Numbered from the stretch's first letter, positions 11,821 to 23,980 are shown. The stretch: DNA of 64,000 nt from Serripes groenlandicus (GCA_031761405.1 JASEVX010000008.1:46831419-46895418), one strand, 5' to 3'. Translations and numbers: made by a program. Notes: a model not told the origin generated them from the letters alone.

Positions 11821-11894
11821 ACAGTGTATCTATCCTTCATGCATGAAATGTGTATCATCATAAAGTCTAGTGTTCGACACTTCCATTGCCATTG

Positions 11895-12122
11895 ATTTCC
11901 GACGATTGACAAAAGTCAATGCGACATGCGTCATTCGTCTTCCATCAATGGGCTTAAGTCTATGTGGAAAAGCAGCCAGTTGCTTGGGAAGATAGTTGTG
12001 TGGAGTACTGGTGTGTGAAAACCAGGAAACATATGAGATGGTGAACTGGCCGCCGTCATATGACTGAGAAATTGTTAAAAACGGCGTTAAACCCCAATCA
12101 ATCAATCAATCAATCAATCAAT
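11895..12122 (+). mobile_element. SINE-2, 5'-truncated, with target duplication
   Basis: Runs from TTTCCGACGATTGACAAAAG through the body to six AATC repeats. It is flanked by CCATTGCCATTG (11883-11894 and 12123-12134). Confidence 0.93.
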
Positions 12123-12819
12123 CCATTGCCATTGCACTAATCTATTCCTTTACTCCTTATGAGTGTGTGTTTATTGTAACAAGCAGTTTGCAGGTGGGTA
12201 TTCTTTACTATTATTCAACTAGCTTACCAACCGGCCGTATGAAAACGGACCTAAGTGTAGCCATTGCAAATCGAACATTTAAACCTCTCGCTCCAGAAGC
12301 GAATGCTTAAGCCCCTGGATTACCGGGATGTATCATCTGTTTGCATGTTTGCATATTCCTTATGAAGGTTTGGGGGTGTTTTCACTAACTTACGTACGTT
12401 CGATGAGTATCCATCACTTCAAAACAAGGCTATTCGAAGAAACACATGTCTCGCCTACTATTAAGTAAATAAACAAAGGCGTACTGGACTGAAACAGACG
12501 TACATTCGGGCTTGCAGACAGAAGGATGGATAAACGGACGGACGGGCATGCAATGGAAGAGTATTTTCAAAAGGCCTCCCTGCCCTAACAGGCAACGCAA
12601 AAAAGAAAAAGGCCGGAAATTTACGTTTTTAATCATTTAATGATAACCTAAAATGGTTGGTTATATCATAGACTAGACTGTGTATAGAATGCTGTAATAA
12701 AGAACGTTTATGGACTGTCAAGCTAGAACCAGACAGGTTTTATCTGTAAAGTCAGATTAAAGTGAATATGGCAACTATATGGAATCGATTTCAATTTAGA
12801 GGTTTTTATTTCGTATCTA

Positions 12820-13575
12820 ACTTTCACAGTTGACCATACTTTCACAGTTGACCATACATTCTTAGCTGACCATACTTTCTCGTTTGACCATACATTCCCA
12901 TTTGACCATACATTCTTAGTTGACCATACTTTCTCAGTTGACTATATTTTCTTAGTTGACCATATTATCTCAGTTCACCATATTTTCTTAGTTTACCATA
13001 CTTTCTCAGTTGACCATACTTTCTTAGTTGACCATATTATCTCAGTTCACCATATTGTCTTAGTTGACGTTGACCTTACTTTTGCATTGACCTTCTTTTC
13101 TTAGTTGATCATACTTTCTCGGTTAACTATATTTTCTTAGTTGACCATACTTTCTCAGTTGACCATATTTTCTTAGTTGACCATATTATCTCAGTTCACC
13201 ATATTTTCTTAATTGACCATACTTTTTCATTTGCTCATACATTCTTAGTTGACCATACATTCTTAGTTGACCATACTTTCGCATTGACCTTCTTTTCTTA
13301 ATTGATCGTACTTCCTCAGTTGAGCATATTTTCTTAGTTAACCATACTGTCTCAATTTACCATATTTTCTTGGTTGACCATACTTTCTCAGTTGACCACA
13401 TTGTCTTAGTCTACCATATTGTCTTAGTTGACCATACATTCTTAGTTGCCCATACTTTCGCATTAACCTTTTTTTCTTAGTTGATCATACTTTCTCAGTT
13501 GACAATAATTCCTTAGCTGACCATACTTTCTCAGTAGACCATACTCTCTCAGTAGACCATATTTACAGTTGATCT
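12820..13575 (+). repeat. Minisatellite, ~18-bp unit, about 42 copies
   Basis: Unit close to TTCTCAGTTGACCATACT, with many one- and two-base variants (TCTTAGTTGACC, TCTCAGTTCACC). It is older or more diverged than the arrays at 15.4 and 17 kb. Confidence 0.95.
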
Positions 13576-13689
13576 CGTCAATGTTTGAATGTATTTCATA
13601 CTTCCATTAACTTCGTGTCAACGTGTTTAATAAGCCAAGCTTTCAAAAGCATGTAACCAATTAAATTATTCAAATCAATCCTTTGAATG

Positions 13690-13935
13690 TTGTTTTACCT
13701 GGCTTTCAACAGTATTTCAGTTATATCACGGAGTTTTCATGGCAATTTACCAGTACTATCGGTATTATTCATCTTGACACCGATGCATCAGCAGTGATGC
13801 TATCTCCGTTTACTAGAATGTCAATAATCGAAGTCACTACAACCACTTTTACAAGTCTTTGACATGAACCGAACGGGGATCGAATTATGGTTACCGGCAC
13901 TAAAGCATGATGCTCTAATCACTACATATATAAAG
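13690..13935 (-). mobile_element. SINE-1 copy, diverged
   Basis: Reverse strand. On + it reads CTTTCAACAGTATTTCAGTT, ATCACGG, CCAGTACTATCGGTA, GACACCGATGCATCAG, then GGGGATCGAATTA (B box complement) and the A-box region. Confidence 0.7.
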
Positions 13936-13956
13936 GGGTTCTGAATGTATTACTTG

Positions 13957-14113
13957 CTCACCAAATAGTTAATTCTGCACGGCGAGGATAAACAAAACCA
14001 AATAATAAATAATTTACTTGGTCCCTATTTTTATACAAATTGATAAGTCAAAGACGATAGCTGCTCGCCAAATAGTGAACTCTGCACGTCGAGGGTAAAC
14101 GAAATCAAAGCAT
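13957..14113 (+). repeat. Direct repeat pair, ~50 bp
   Basis: GCTC-CCAAATAGT-AA-TCTGCACG-CGAGG-TAAAC occurs at 13957-14007 and 14063-14113, about 106 bp apart, with a few mismatches. Origin unknown. Confidence 0.7.
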
Positions 14114-14224
14114 GAATGAATGCATACACTGATTAAATTACAGAAATTGGCGGGCCGATTTTGTTCTTCACTGTTCACGAATGTAATTTTAAGCATTTTA
14201 AATTCATAGATGCCTTTTATAACT

Positions 14225-14420
14225 TTTACAGCAGATGACTTAACGAAATGTTGTTTCCAAAGATTGTCTTCATGATGAGCAATTTGTCCGTTTGTCAATA
14301 GTTTCATATTCTATTTGCTATTTATATTTTCTTTTAAATATTTCTTACATTTGCATAGTTTTGCCTTCATTATTTCAAAGTTGATTGTTGTAGATTTGTT
14401 GCTTGTGGGAATGGATTAAG
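14225..14420. mobile_element. MITE-T copy, worn
   Basis: TACAGCAGATGACTTAACG, ATGATGAGCAATTTGTCC and the right end GTTGTAGATTTG...GTGGGAATGGATTAA follow the MITE-T order. Confidence 0.5.
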
Positions 14421-14913
14421 TATTGCATGATACCATGATTAAATGTAGAGTTAAGCCGTGTAAAGCATGGTAAGGGTGTGCTATGGTATAGTCACTATTT
14501 AAGACTATTTCTATGATTAATGTTCTAGATACTCCAAAACCAATCACTTGTATTTAATTCATTTTCTAATTTATATTTGCATTGCTTCCACTGATTGTGA
14601 CTAACTGCACGACTTGTTCGCTTAATGAACTACATGCAAAGCAGCATTAACTAGATCGTAAACCAAGGTGTTTTTAAAACCGTTTTCCATGCAGTCACTT
14701 TTTTCCAGCAACTCTGAGATACGGTATAAAGATAAATACCGTTTATATTGTCGATTGATTCCGTGATTTGTTTCCTGGAACAATGAATTGATTCATGCTT
14801 GTTCATTAACGATTCGTTTTTATTAAAGACTGGCTGCTTATCTTTTGTATCGACACTTTATATCCGACTTTTACATGGACGTCGAATAGCAACTAGTTAG
14901 CGTAGTGTTGAAC

Positions 14914-15163
14914 TGTTTGGTGTTTTAAGCCCGTTTCAACAATTGTTCTGCTATATCATGGCGTTTGCTGGGTAAGCGACCATCATCTTTGGTTCCTTTT
15001 ATGCGGACACCGGCGGGTCAGTCGTAATGTAAAATCCTAAATCAATAGAGACAATGAGGAACAACTACCAATTTTAAAGGACTTTTTATGACTAGGCCGA
15101 GGATCGAACTCGCAGTCCCCCGCATTAGAGGCTGACGCTTTACCACTATGCCACCGAGGATAT
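14914..15163 (-). mobile_element. SINE-1 copy
   Basis: Reverse-strand SINE-1 with a readable tRNA-like head: on + the B-box complement GGATCGAACTCGCAGTCCCC and the A-box complement CTTTACCACTATGCCACCGA. The body is worn. Confidence 0.85.
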
Positions 15164-15339
15164 CTAAGTGCAGTGATATTGTACCCGACTTACTCCACAT
15201 ACTGTGTGTAGTAAACAGTGGATTTAACACTTTCAAACCTATAGCACATTAGCAACGGGCGAGTTCGTTAACATCAGGGGGGAGATATTGAATTATTTAC
15301 TATTATTCAATGTATGATCATTAAAATACACTTGAAAGC

Positions 15340-15433
15340 ATTGTGGCAAAAGCAGATATTTCTCATCATGAGCATTTTCTCATTTGTACACGATGTTTTC
15401 AAAAGTCATTTGCCGCAGAGGTGTCAGAATACA
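15340..15433. mobile_element. MITE-T right part next to the 25-bp minisatellite
   Basis: GCATTGTGGCAAAAGCAGAT, CTCATCATGAGCA, GATGTTTTCAAAAGTCATTT and GCCGCAGAGGTGTCAGAATA match the MITE-T centre and right arm. Confidence 0.6.
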
Positions 15434-15451
15434 TGTATATGTTCGAAAGGG

Positions 15452-16342
15452 CTAATGAAGACGAAAATAAACACATCTAATGCAGACGAACAATAAACAA
15501 ATCTAATGCAGACGAAAATAAACACATCTAATGCAGATGAAAATAAACCCATATGATGCAGACGAAAGTAAACACATCTAATGCAGACGAAAATAAACAC
15601 ATCTGATGCAGACGAAAACAAACACATCTAATGCAGACGAAAATAAACGCATCTGATGCAGACGAAAATAAACATATCTGATGCAGACGAAAATAAACAC
15701 ATCTGATTCAAACGAAAATAAACACATCTGATGCCGACGAAAATAAACACATCTGATGCAGACGAAAACAAACACATCTAATGCAGACGAAAATAAACCC
15801 ATATGATGCAGACGAAAATAAACACATCTAATGCAGACGAAAATAAACGCATCTGATGCAGACGAAAATAAACACATCTAATGCAGACGAAAATAAACAC
15901 ATCCGATGCAGAGGAAAATAAACACATCTGATGCAGACGAAAATAAACACATCTGATGCAGACGAAAATAAACACATCTAATGCAGACGAAAATAAACCC
16001 ATATGATGCAGACGAAAATAAACACATCTAATGCAGACGAAAATAAACACATCCGATGCAGACGAAAATAAACACATCTGATGCAGATGAAAATAAACAC
16101 ATCTGATACAGACGAAAATAAACACATCTAATGCAGACGAAAATAAACACATCTGATGCAGACGAAAATAAACACATCTAATGCAGACGAAAATAAACGT
16201 ATCTGATGCAGACGAAAATAAACGCATCTGATGCAGACGAAAATAAACGCATCTGATGCAGACGAAAATAAACATATCTGATGCAGACGAAAATAAACAT
16301 ATCTGATGCAGACGAAAATAAACACATCTAATGCAGACGAAA
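15452..16342 (+). repeat. Minisatellite, 25-bp unit, about 35 copies
   Basis: Unit AAAATAAACACATCTGATGC followed by AGACG. Because 25 is not a multiple of 3, the three frames cycle and long open frames appear on the minus strand with a 25-residue period. Those frames are a by-product of the array, not genes. Confidence 0.97.
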
Positions 16343-16517
16343 AGTTTGGTATATTATGTTGGTAATGAAGATTCTAATTGAACGTAAATTATTTTTTCTT
16401 TTTCAGCAACATGCTCTCAACAGTCTTCCAATTTAGTTTTGTCCTGAAAACGTTGATAAAGCAGACGAAAAGATAATTATCAGGATTCAAACATGATCTA
16501 GACACGACAGTTTCCCT

Positions 16518-16757
16518 AACCATTTTCCACATACAACACATCTACGGCAGACGACTTTGAAATAATCTAGGGAATATTTCAAACAAAAAAAACCTCTATA
16601 CATGAAGTTAAATTTACCCACTGAACAAAGTTGAAAACAGTGTGGCAAAAGGAGAAATTGCTCGTTTTGAGCAATTTTTCCTTTTGTCACAATGGTTTTT
16701 TTTAAATTTCTCTTCTGCAGTGGATTCAGAAAGCGTTTATATGTGGTTTAAGGTTAA
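16518..16757. mobile_element. MITE-T copy
   Basis: TAACCATTTTCCACATACA at the left. The central palindrome is GGCAAAAGGAGAAATTGCTC / GAGCAATTTTTCCTTTTGTC. The right end is TATGTGGTTTAAGGTTAA. Confidence 0.85.
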
Positions 16758-16912
16758 TGTAAACACTGTGTAGTATGCGAAATTGTTCAGTTGTTGTCTC
16801 TTGTCACGCGACAATCTGTTATGAATCAGTGGAAATTACTATCGCAAGGCATACATAATGATCAGTTTCGATAACAAACCTTCCTTCGGGGACTTTCCCA
16901 ATGTTTTTTTTA

Positions 16913-19087
16913 CTATCTCCGCGGTACAGTGGTTAGAGCGTCCTCCTTGGAATTCCCCTTGTCGGGTCATAAAGTAGCGTCCATATTTGGATTCCCCTTG
17001 TTGGGTCATACCTTAGAAGTCGCCTTTGGAACCCCTATTGTCGGCTCAAACCGTAGAGATCGCCTTTGGATCCCCCTTGTCGGCTCAAACCGTAGAGATC
17101 GCCTTTGGATCCCCCTCGTCGGCTCATACCGTAGAGATCGCCTTTGGATCCCCCTTGTCGGCTCATACCATAGAGATCGCCTTTGGATCCCCCTTGTAGG
17201 CTCATACCGTAGAGATCGCCTTTGGATCCTCCTTGTCGGCTCAAACCGTAGAGATCGCCTTTGGATCCCCCTTGTCGGCTCATACCGTAGAGATCGCCTT
17301 TGGATCCCCCTTGTCGGCTCAAACCGTAGAGATCGCCTTTGGATCCCCCTTGTCGGCTCATACCGTAGAGATCGCCTTTGGATCCTCCTTGTCGGCTCAT
17401 ACCGTAGAGATCGCCTTTGGATCCCCCTTGTAGGCTCATACCGTAGAGATCGCCTTTGGATCCCCCTTGTAGGCTCATACCCTAGAGATCGCCTTTGGAT
17501 CCTCCTTGTCGGCTCATACCGTAGAGATCGCCTTTGGATCCTCCTTGTCGGCTCATACCGTAGAGATCGCCTTTGGATCCTCCTTGTCGGCTCATACCGT
17601 AGAGATCGCCTTTGGATCCCCCTTGTAGGCTCATACCCTAGAGATCGCCTTTGGATCCCCCTTGTCGGCTCAAACCGTAGATATCGCCTTTGGATCCCCC
17701 TTGTCGGCTCAAACCGTATAGATCGCCTTTGGATCCTCCTTGTCGGCTCAAACCGTAGAGATCGCCTTTGGATCCTCCTTGTCGGCTCAAACCGTAGAGA
17801 TCGCCTTTGGATCCCCCTTGTAGGCTCAAACCGTAGAGATCGCCTTTGGATCCCCCTTGTAGGCTCAAACCGTAGAGATCGCCTTTGGATCCTCCTTGTC
17901 GGCTCAAACCGTAGAGATCGCCTTTGGATCCCCCTTGTAGGCTCAAACCGTAGAGATCGCCTTTGGATCCTCCTTGTCGGCTCAAACCGTAGAGATCGCC
18001 TTTGGATCCCCCTTGTAGGCTCAAACCGTAGAGATCGCCTTTGGATCCCCCTTGTAGGCTCAAACCGTAGAGATCGCCTTTGGATCCTCCTTGTCGGCTC
18101 AAACCGTAGAGATCGCCTTTGGATCCCCCTTGTAGGCTCAAACCGTAGAGATCGCCTTTGGATCCTCCTTGTCGGCTCATACCCTAGAGATCGAATTGGG
18201 ATCCCCTTGTTGGCTCATACCGTAGAGATCGAATTGGGATCCCCTTGTTGGCTCATACCGTAGAGATCGAATTGGGATCCCCTTGTTGGCTCATACCGTA
18301 GAGATCGAATTGGGATCCCCTTGTTGGCTCATACCGTAGAGATCGAATTGGGATCCCCTTGTTGGCTCAAACCGTAGAGATCGCCTTTGGATCCCCCTTG
18401 TCGGCTCAAACCGTATAGATCGCCTTTGGATCCTCCTTGTCGGCTCAAACCGTAGAGATCGCCTTTGGATCCTCCTTGTCGGCTCAAACCGTAGAGATCG
18501 CCTTTGGATCCCCCTTGTAGGCTCAAACCGTAGAGATCGCCTTTGGATCCTCCTTGTCGGCTCATACCCTAGAGATCGAATTGGGATCCCCTTGTTGGCT
18601 CATACCGTAGAGATCGAATTGGGATCCCCTTGTTGGCTCATACCGTAGAGATCGAATTGGGATCCCCTTGTTGGCTCATACCGTAGAGATCGAATTGGGA
18701 TCCCCTTGTTGGCTCATACCGAAGGGATCGAATTGGGATCCCCTTGTTGGCTCATACCGTAGAGATCGAATTGGGATCCCCTTGTTGGCTCATACCGAAG
18801 GGATCGAATTGGGATCCCCTTGTTGGCTCATACCGTAGAGATCGAATTGGGATCCCCTTGTTGGCTCATACCGAAGGGATCGAATTGGGATCCCCTTGTT
18901 GGCTCATACCGTAGAGATCGAATTGGGATCCCCGTGTTGGCTCATACCGTAGAGTTCTTGTCGAGTCATTCCGTAGAGTTCGAAAAGCGGTTGTAATAGC
19001 TTCGCTTCCTACCGTTTATGGTTGCAGGAATATCGTTACGACTGATGCATCAATGCCATGATAAATGATACCGGTAGTTCTAGATAA
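16913..19087 (+). mobile_element. SINE-1 interrupted by a 2-kb minisatellite
   Basis: A worn SINE-1 head (GCGGTACAGTGGTTAGAGCG) opens the region and a worn SINE-1 body (TATCGTTACGACTGATGCAT, GATACCGGTAGTTCTAG) closes it. Between them the B-box/linker stretch, of the type ATTCCCC-TTG-TCGGGTCATACC, is expanded into the tandem array. Confidence 0.8.
16950..18956 (+). repeat. Minisatellite with 39-bp and 38-bp unit types in blocks
   Basis: Type A (39 bp) is GTAGAGATCGCCTTTGGATC + CCCCTTGTCGGCTCAAACC. Type B (38 bp) replaces CCTTTGG by AATTGGG and TCGGC by TTGGC. Block order is A (to ~18183), B (5 units to ~18370), A (5 units to ~18570), B (10 units to the end). The last block holds a 76-bp higher-order dimer in which GTAGAG and GAAGGG units alternate (GAAGGG at 18721, 18797, 18873). 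Type A is 13 codons long, giving long open frames on both strands; these are not taken as genes. Confidence 0.96.
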
Positions 19088-19130
19088 GGGACATTTTTCA
19101 TGATCTAAAATCCTGATTTGACATTCAAAC

Positions 19131-19197
19131 CCTATGTTGTGGGTACTCAAAAGAATCGTCTCAGTGAGGCGATTCTTTTGAGTACACAAAACATAGG
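19131..19197. repeat. Strong hairpin
   Basis: GTACTCAAAAGAATCG (19143-19158) pairs perfectly with CGATTCTTTTGAGTAC (19170-19185). The stem extends through CCTATGTT / AACATAGG with a small bulge. No known family recognised. Confidence 0.85.
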
Positions 19198-19289
19198 ATT
19201 TGGTTCAGTAATAAGAGAAATAGTGTAGGGAAAAGAGCTGTTCCCTCCCTCTTATCTAGTCTTCTGTGTAACTGTATACTATAGGCCAT

Positions 19290-19800
19290 GGTCAGTCTTC
19301 GCATCAGTTCAGTTCTATCAAAATATACATAACTTCGTAAAGGCTTTCCAAAAGTGATATGTGAACAGCTAGCAACATAAACAGAAAACGCGGATAGACA
19401 GGCTGATCTAGTAGAGGTGCCTGTTCGCGTGGATGGGAGTCCACGTTAGTGAATATTATAGGTCAAGGTCAAGGTCAGCATGCGCAATTGTTTCATTTAT
19501 ATCAAAATCTACACGCGTTGAATAACTTCAAAAGGCCTTTCCAAAAGTAATATGTCAACAGCTAATATCTTAATCAGACTATAAGGATGCACAGGCTGAT
19601 CTTGATCTACACTGTCCTCTACATTGACCGGCTCTATGAGATATACGTTTGCGTTAGTGTATAGTTAAGGTCAAGATCAGACTGTGCATCTGTTGAATTT
19701 TAATCGAAATAACATTTGTCATTTTCGAAAAGTGTATGATCTAGATCAGACTGCGAGGATATACAGTCTGGTTTTGATCTATACTTTTCGAAGGCAAGTT
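19290..19800 (+). repeat. Three diverged ~190-bp direct repeats
   Basis: A block recurs three times in order: CAGCTA + a variable run + ACAGGCTGATCT, then GTTAGTG, GGTCAAGGTCAG and GCATCTG-type sequence. Each copy is strongly diverged. Nothing else recognised up to 20870. Confidence 0.5.
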
Positions 19801-21039
19801 TGTAACTGTTTGCATAGGTAGACTCATATGACACAGGCAATGCATGATAAAAAATAGCGTTCCCTATCCACTCCAATTTGAACGATTTATTACATATTAA
19901 TGTACATTAACTTCACAATTTAAGTGCATATTTTCTCATATATTGAGAACCTTATTCGAGCGATCACTTTATCTGGAAGATTAAGTAGTACTTTCTTTTT
20001 TCGGATAATACGAACAAATCAAATGTGTTCTCAGTCGAGAAATAGTATCCTGTTTTCCAATTATGAACCAATGCAATGTATTAATATGTGTCGAGTCTTT
20101 AAATTTGGCCTTGTTTTCCCACAAACTTAATGGAACAAGAGTGATTTATGCTACTGAAGAATTTCAATTAATACACAAACAATTGACAGAAATGCAACCT
20201 TATGCAACGGGGCAGCGTTCGTACTCTTGTATCCGATCGATAATAGCAAATACGATTCAATTCAATTTATTCGACAAAACCAGCATGTACTCGCCTTTGG
20301 CCATTACAAATTGTAACAGTGAACAAATATGGCGAAAGAAAAAAGAAAACATACAAACCATGCAGACAATATATACGTACAAACATTTTGATAAGATTGA
20401 CAATTCATTTGGTATAATGTTAACAGGCAGTATATCATGTTTGTAATAGCATTCTGTATTTGTTCGCTACGAAGATTAAATGCATCTCGAAAATATGTGG
20501 CCCTATTTAAATATCATTTTGTTCTGATTAGAAGACATCATATTGACAAAAAGTTGTACATACGGCCATGATAATTTAGCAAACAAAATAGTTCGTAGAG
20601 AAGAATAACTGTTAACAAAATGATATTCCGATTCCACTTGGTTACTAATACATTCATTACAAATACGTCAGCTATGACTGTTTAAACGTGCAGTATTTGC
20701 AATTCAAGCCTGCATCAATTGCAGTGCAATCATTTTCAACAGATAACCATCCGTTTTAGAATGACACTTTCGCTAGATTGTGAAATATTTTCATTAAGAT
20801 ATTGCATGTTTATCGGTACAGCACAAATACAACATTTTACATTAAAGGTCATACAAATATCGAGTTGATACGTCGTATCTATAATTACAATCGACGCTCA
20901 GTTTGTCTCGTCATATTAAAATTGCATTGATCGGCACCAAACGTCAATAGTCCGCCAACGTTTTTACAACACCACGTCACACCAACACTGACCTTCGTTA
21001 TTTATAAATAGCGAATAATATGCTGCGGTAGCGATATAC

Positions 21040-21850
21040 AGGTTTCAGTATTGTACCGAGACCGAAGTTCGAGAGAGATGTCAAATTGTCCACGCCCTAA
21101 GTATTTATCGCTACTGCAACATAATTTTCCTTTTGTTATATATAACTTATGTATAACTTTTAAGACAGAATAAAGAAGAATACACATTTCTATATTCTAA
21201 ATAAAGAAATAACGTAATTTACAAATAAAATATCATTAATGAATGACATGTGAATATCGTCACACTAACGCATTTGTTATAATGACTTGAACTCAATGAC
21301 GTCACATCATATTTCAGTGACGTCCCATGATCATACGTGGTACCGTATTTGACCTTAGTACAAAAACGGAATTTTAATCCGTGGTGTTGTATCTGCACTT
21401 GACAATCCGCATGTATATACGCCGGAAAATGTGCAGGTATATAACATATTTGAGAAGTATGTTGCAGGAGCGATACGTCGGTTTGTATTATACTACGAGG
21501 AGCGTGAGAAAATATATTTCTCGCGAGATTGAACGTACCTTTCCTCTTATTACACACCTTGTATAAATTTTAAAACAGACTAAAGAAAAATACAAATCCC
21601 TTTAAATTTCGATACTAAAATTACACAATTTAAACATTGAATATCGAATATGTCTGGCATGTGAATAACGTCTCACTACCGCACATTGAATGACGTTAAA
21701 TCAACGACGTCAAATAATATTTTAATGACGTCACATCATATTTCCATATTTGGTACCATATAAATGTAATTTGTATCCGCCGTGGTTGTATTTGCGCTTG
21801 ACTATCCGCATTTATTTTTTGCAACGGAAAATGTGCAGGAATTAAAATAT
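21040..21850 (+). repeat. Diverged tandem duplication, ~410-bp period, with CRE-like sites
   Basis: Blocks such as AAGACAGAATAAAGAAGAAT, CATGTGAATATCGTCACACT, TGACGTCACATCATATTT and CCGCATG...GGAAAATGTGCAGG recur about 410 bp apart. Perfect TGACGTCA is at 21297-21304 and 21726-21733. TGACGTCA is the full CREB/ATF consensus; regulatory use here is not shown. Confidence 0.65.
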
Positions 21851-22398
21851 AAATTAATGCCAATCACGAATAATTGCACACTTGTATTGACGATGCTGGG
21901 ATTTTAAACGTTCTGCAGCCGTTCGAGACGCATGAACAATAAGATGACAACCAAGGACGCTTATGTACAGACATCGCCGAGGTATATGTACACATGTCAA
22001 TCTAGATCTTCGCTGGTGGACACTCTTTGGTGGTCGCCGTTCATCAGAATTTAGTTAATTCCTGCCAATCTACTAAAATGTACAAGTAGTTATAGTTGTG
22101 CAAATAATATGTTTATTGCAGGACACCTCAATGGTGAAAATAAGTCATTGATTGGTCGAGTGTATATATACATGTATGTACATATACGTACGTTACTATA
22201 CATGATGTTTTTTATTCGAATTGAGGAGAAACATACAACGTAAGACTCAACAATAGTGAGATAAGTTCATTTTATTGTCGTTATGTTAACATTCTGACTG
22301 CTGGAACTTATATCACTTGTATAGAGCCAGACTATCTTTCAAGTCCATTTAAAAGAATTCAGCATTGACAGTGTTTAGGTAATAAAGCTTCAATGCAT

Positions 22399-22617
22399 CG
22401 AGGGCTTGGCGTGAAACGCTGATGTAGGGGGCAATTTTGAACCCTTTGTAAACAATGTAAATTTAGGTGCCATTGCCATTGCTGAGCAATGGCACCTAAA
22501 TTTCCATTGTTTACTAAGAAAAATGATTTAACGCTTATAAAGAGTATATGGCGAGGGGATTAACCTTGGTAAAAAAAATACCAATTTTAGGTACAACCTT
22601 TTCACTCCAAGCCCTCG
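22399..22617. mobile_element. MITE-G copy 2
   Basis: Inverted repeats CGAGGGCTTGGCGTGAAACG and CACTCCAAGCCCTCG. Central hairpin GGTGCCATTGCCATTGCTGA / GAGCAATGGCACC. Target duplication GCAT at both sides. Orientation is opposite to copy 1. Confidence 0.9.
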
Positions 22618-22872
22618 GCATGTTCTAGACTTAACGTGTATAAAATAAATGTTATAAGGGTTTAATGATGCGATACACATTAAAACCTATATGTTCTGAA
22701 AATGCTTTATGTAACAGTATATAAGGTGATTTCAAAAACGTATTTCAAATTGTTAGGATTTGTTTTCGTCAGTTGCTTTTCGAAGCAGACGCATCCTAGT
22801 AAATGATTTTTGGGAAATGGATAAATTGAATGAAATGTCATTAGAAACCTTTTTCAACAGAACAATCTTCTT

Positions 22873-23219
22873 CAGGGGCGTAGCTCCCTTTACGCACTGT
22901 AGGCACGTGCCTACACATTTTTTCTCAAAATGCCCCACAATGCAGCTGCGGCGATAGACATTTGCGTAATGTATCGACCAGATCAGCCTGCGCTGTCCAC
23001 GCAAACTGATCCGGCCGACACATTCCGTCTTAGGGGGATTGATGTATAGAGTAGTGATTCCTGAAACAGAAAATCCACAGGAGGCGAAAAGTGTCTATCC
23101 GGGTAGGCCTGTGCGGCATGCTTTAGGCTAATCCGGGTCGATACTTTACGCAGAGTTCACAATGTTGATTTTTCTCACGAGACGGCCGACACATTGATTA
23201 TTGCAAAGCTACGCCCCTG
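22873..23219 (+). mobile_element. hAT-like 347-bp element, copy 1, with a MITE-C core
   Basis: Terminal inverted repeats CAGGGGCGTAGCT and AGCTACGCCCCTG, flanked by TTCTT on both sides (5-bp duplication). The interior matches MITE-C from ATTGCGTAATGTATCGACC-like sequence to the CTCACGAGACGGC end, but one MITE-C terminus has been replaced by GTAGGCACGTGCCTAC and surrounding sequence. The second copy is at 30709. Confidence 0.9.
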
Positions 23220-23789
23220 TTCTTCGATGAAATATGGTACTTATTCTCTGCAACGTTATGGTCCATTGTATAACTGATAAGACGTCGACATATAGCTTTT
23301 GTATAATCAATCAAGGACAGGCGGTTATCGTTAAACGTTTGTGGTCTCGTTTACTTGATTTAAAAGCATATACAGTGAACTAACATCAAATCAAATTCGA
23401 TTTTCCCCACCGGTATATTATTGTTCGAAAAACACATTGCGTCAATACCTTAATTTAAACATTTCACGTTTCAAGAAACCCGGCTTGGTATTGCTTCCTT
23501 GAATCGCACAAAGCGTCATTGGGTCTGGATGATTTAAATTACGGTGTTTATTCCGACTAATTGAAATGAAAGCTGTCAATAAACAACCGCGAAATTGTCC
23601 AAACACTTTTCTTCTTTCTCATTCTGATGAAACCGGAAGCTATCTGTTCTGAGAATATTCTATCCACGTCAAAGGGTGACACATATTCAACACGTTGCGG
23701 CTTATATCCAGATCAGTCCACGTGACGGAGCAGGGCTAATTAAAGCCTTTGACATTAGCTCTATCTAGTCCTACCAGAATCCTTGTATA

Positions 23790-23980
23790 TTCAAAATACT
23801 TTAGAAATGGTATTAATAGCTTTCCCTTTCTTAGCGCTCCTTGGTTGTTGGGTTAGCATTACGACTGACTCGCTGGTGTCAGGATAAATGAACCAGTAGT
23901 ACTGGTGACTTAGCCAAGAAACGACGTAACATAACTGATTAAATGTTGAATGCGGCGTAAAGCAGTTTAAACACAAATAT
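23790..23980 (+). mobile_element. SINE-1 copy without head
   Basis: Starts in the linker (CAAAATACTTTAGAAATGG) and runs through TTAGCATTACGACTGACTCG, GGATAAATGAACCAGTAGTA and the tail to ACACAAAT. Confidence 0.85.

Noticed and set aside
15424..16325. Overlapping minus-strand open frames with a 25-residue repeat
   Set aside because: By-product of the 25-bp tandem array; the same peptide appears in all frames.
15452..16342. CRISPR-like array
   Set aside because: Units are contiguous with no unique spacers, and the context is an animal intron.
16929..18263. Long open frame (444 residues, + strand) with a 13-residue repeat
   Set aside because: It is created by the 39-bp minisatellite, which keeps frames open on both strands; it lies inside a SINE-1 and has no domain or codon signal.
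20063..20446. 127-residue + strand frame
   Set aside because: No recognisable domain, no splice or family support, and AT-rich composition like the surrounding intron.
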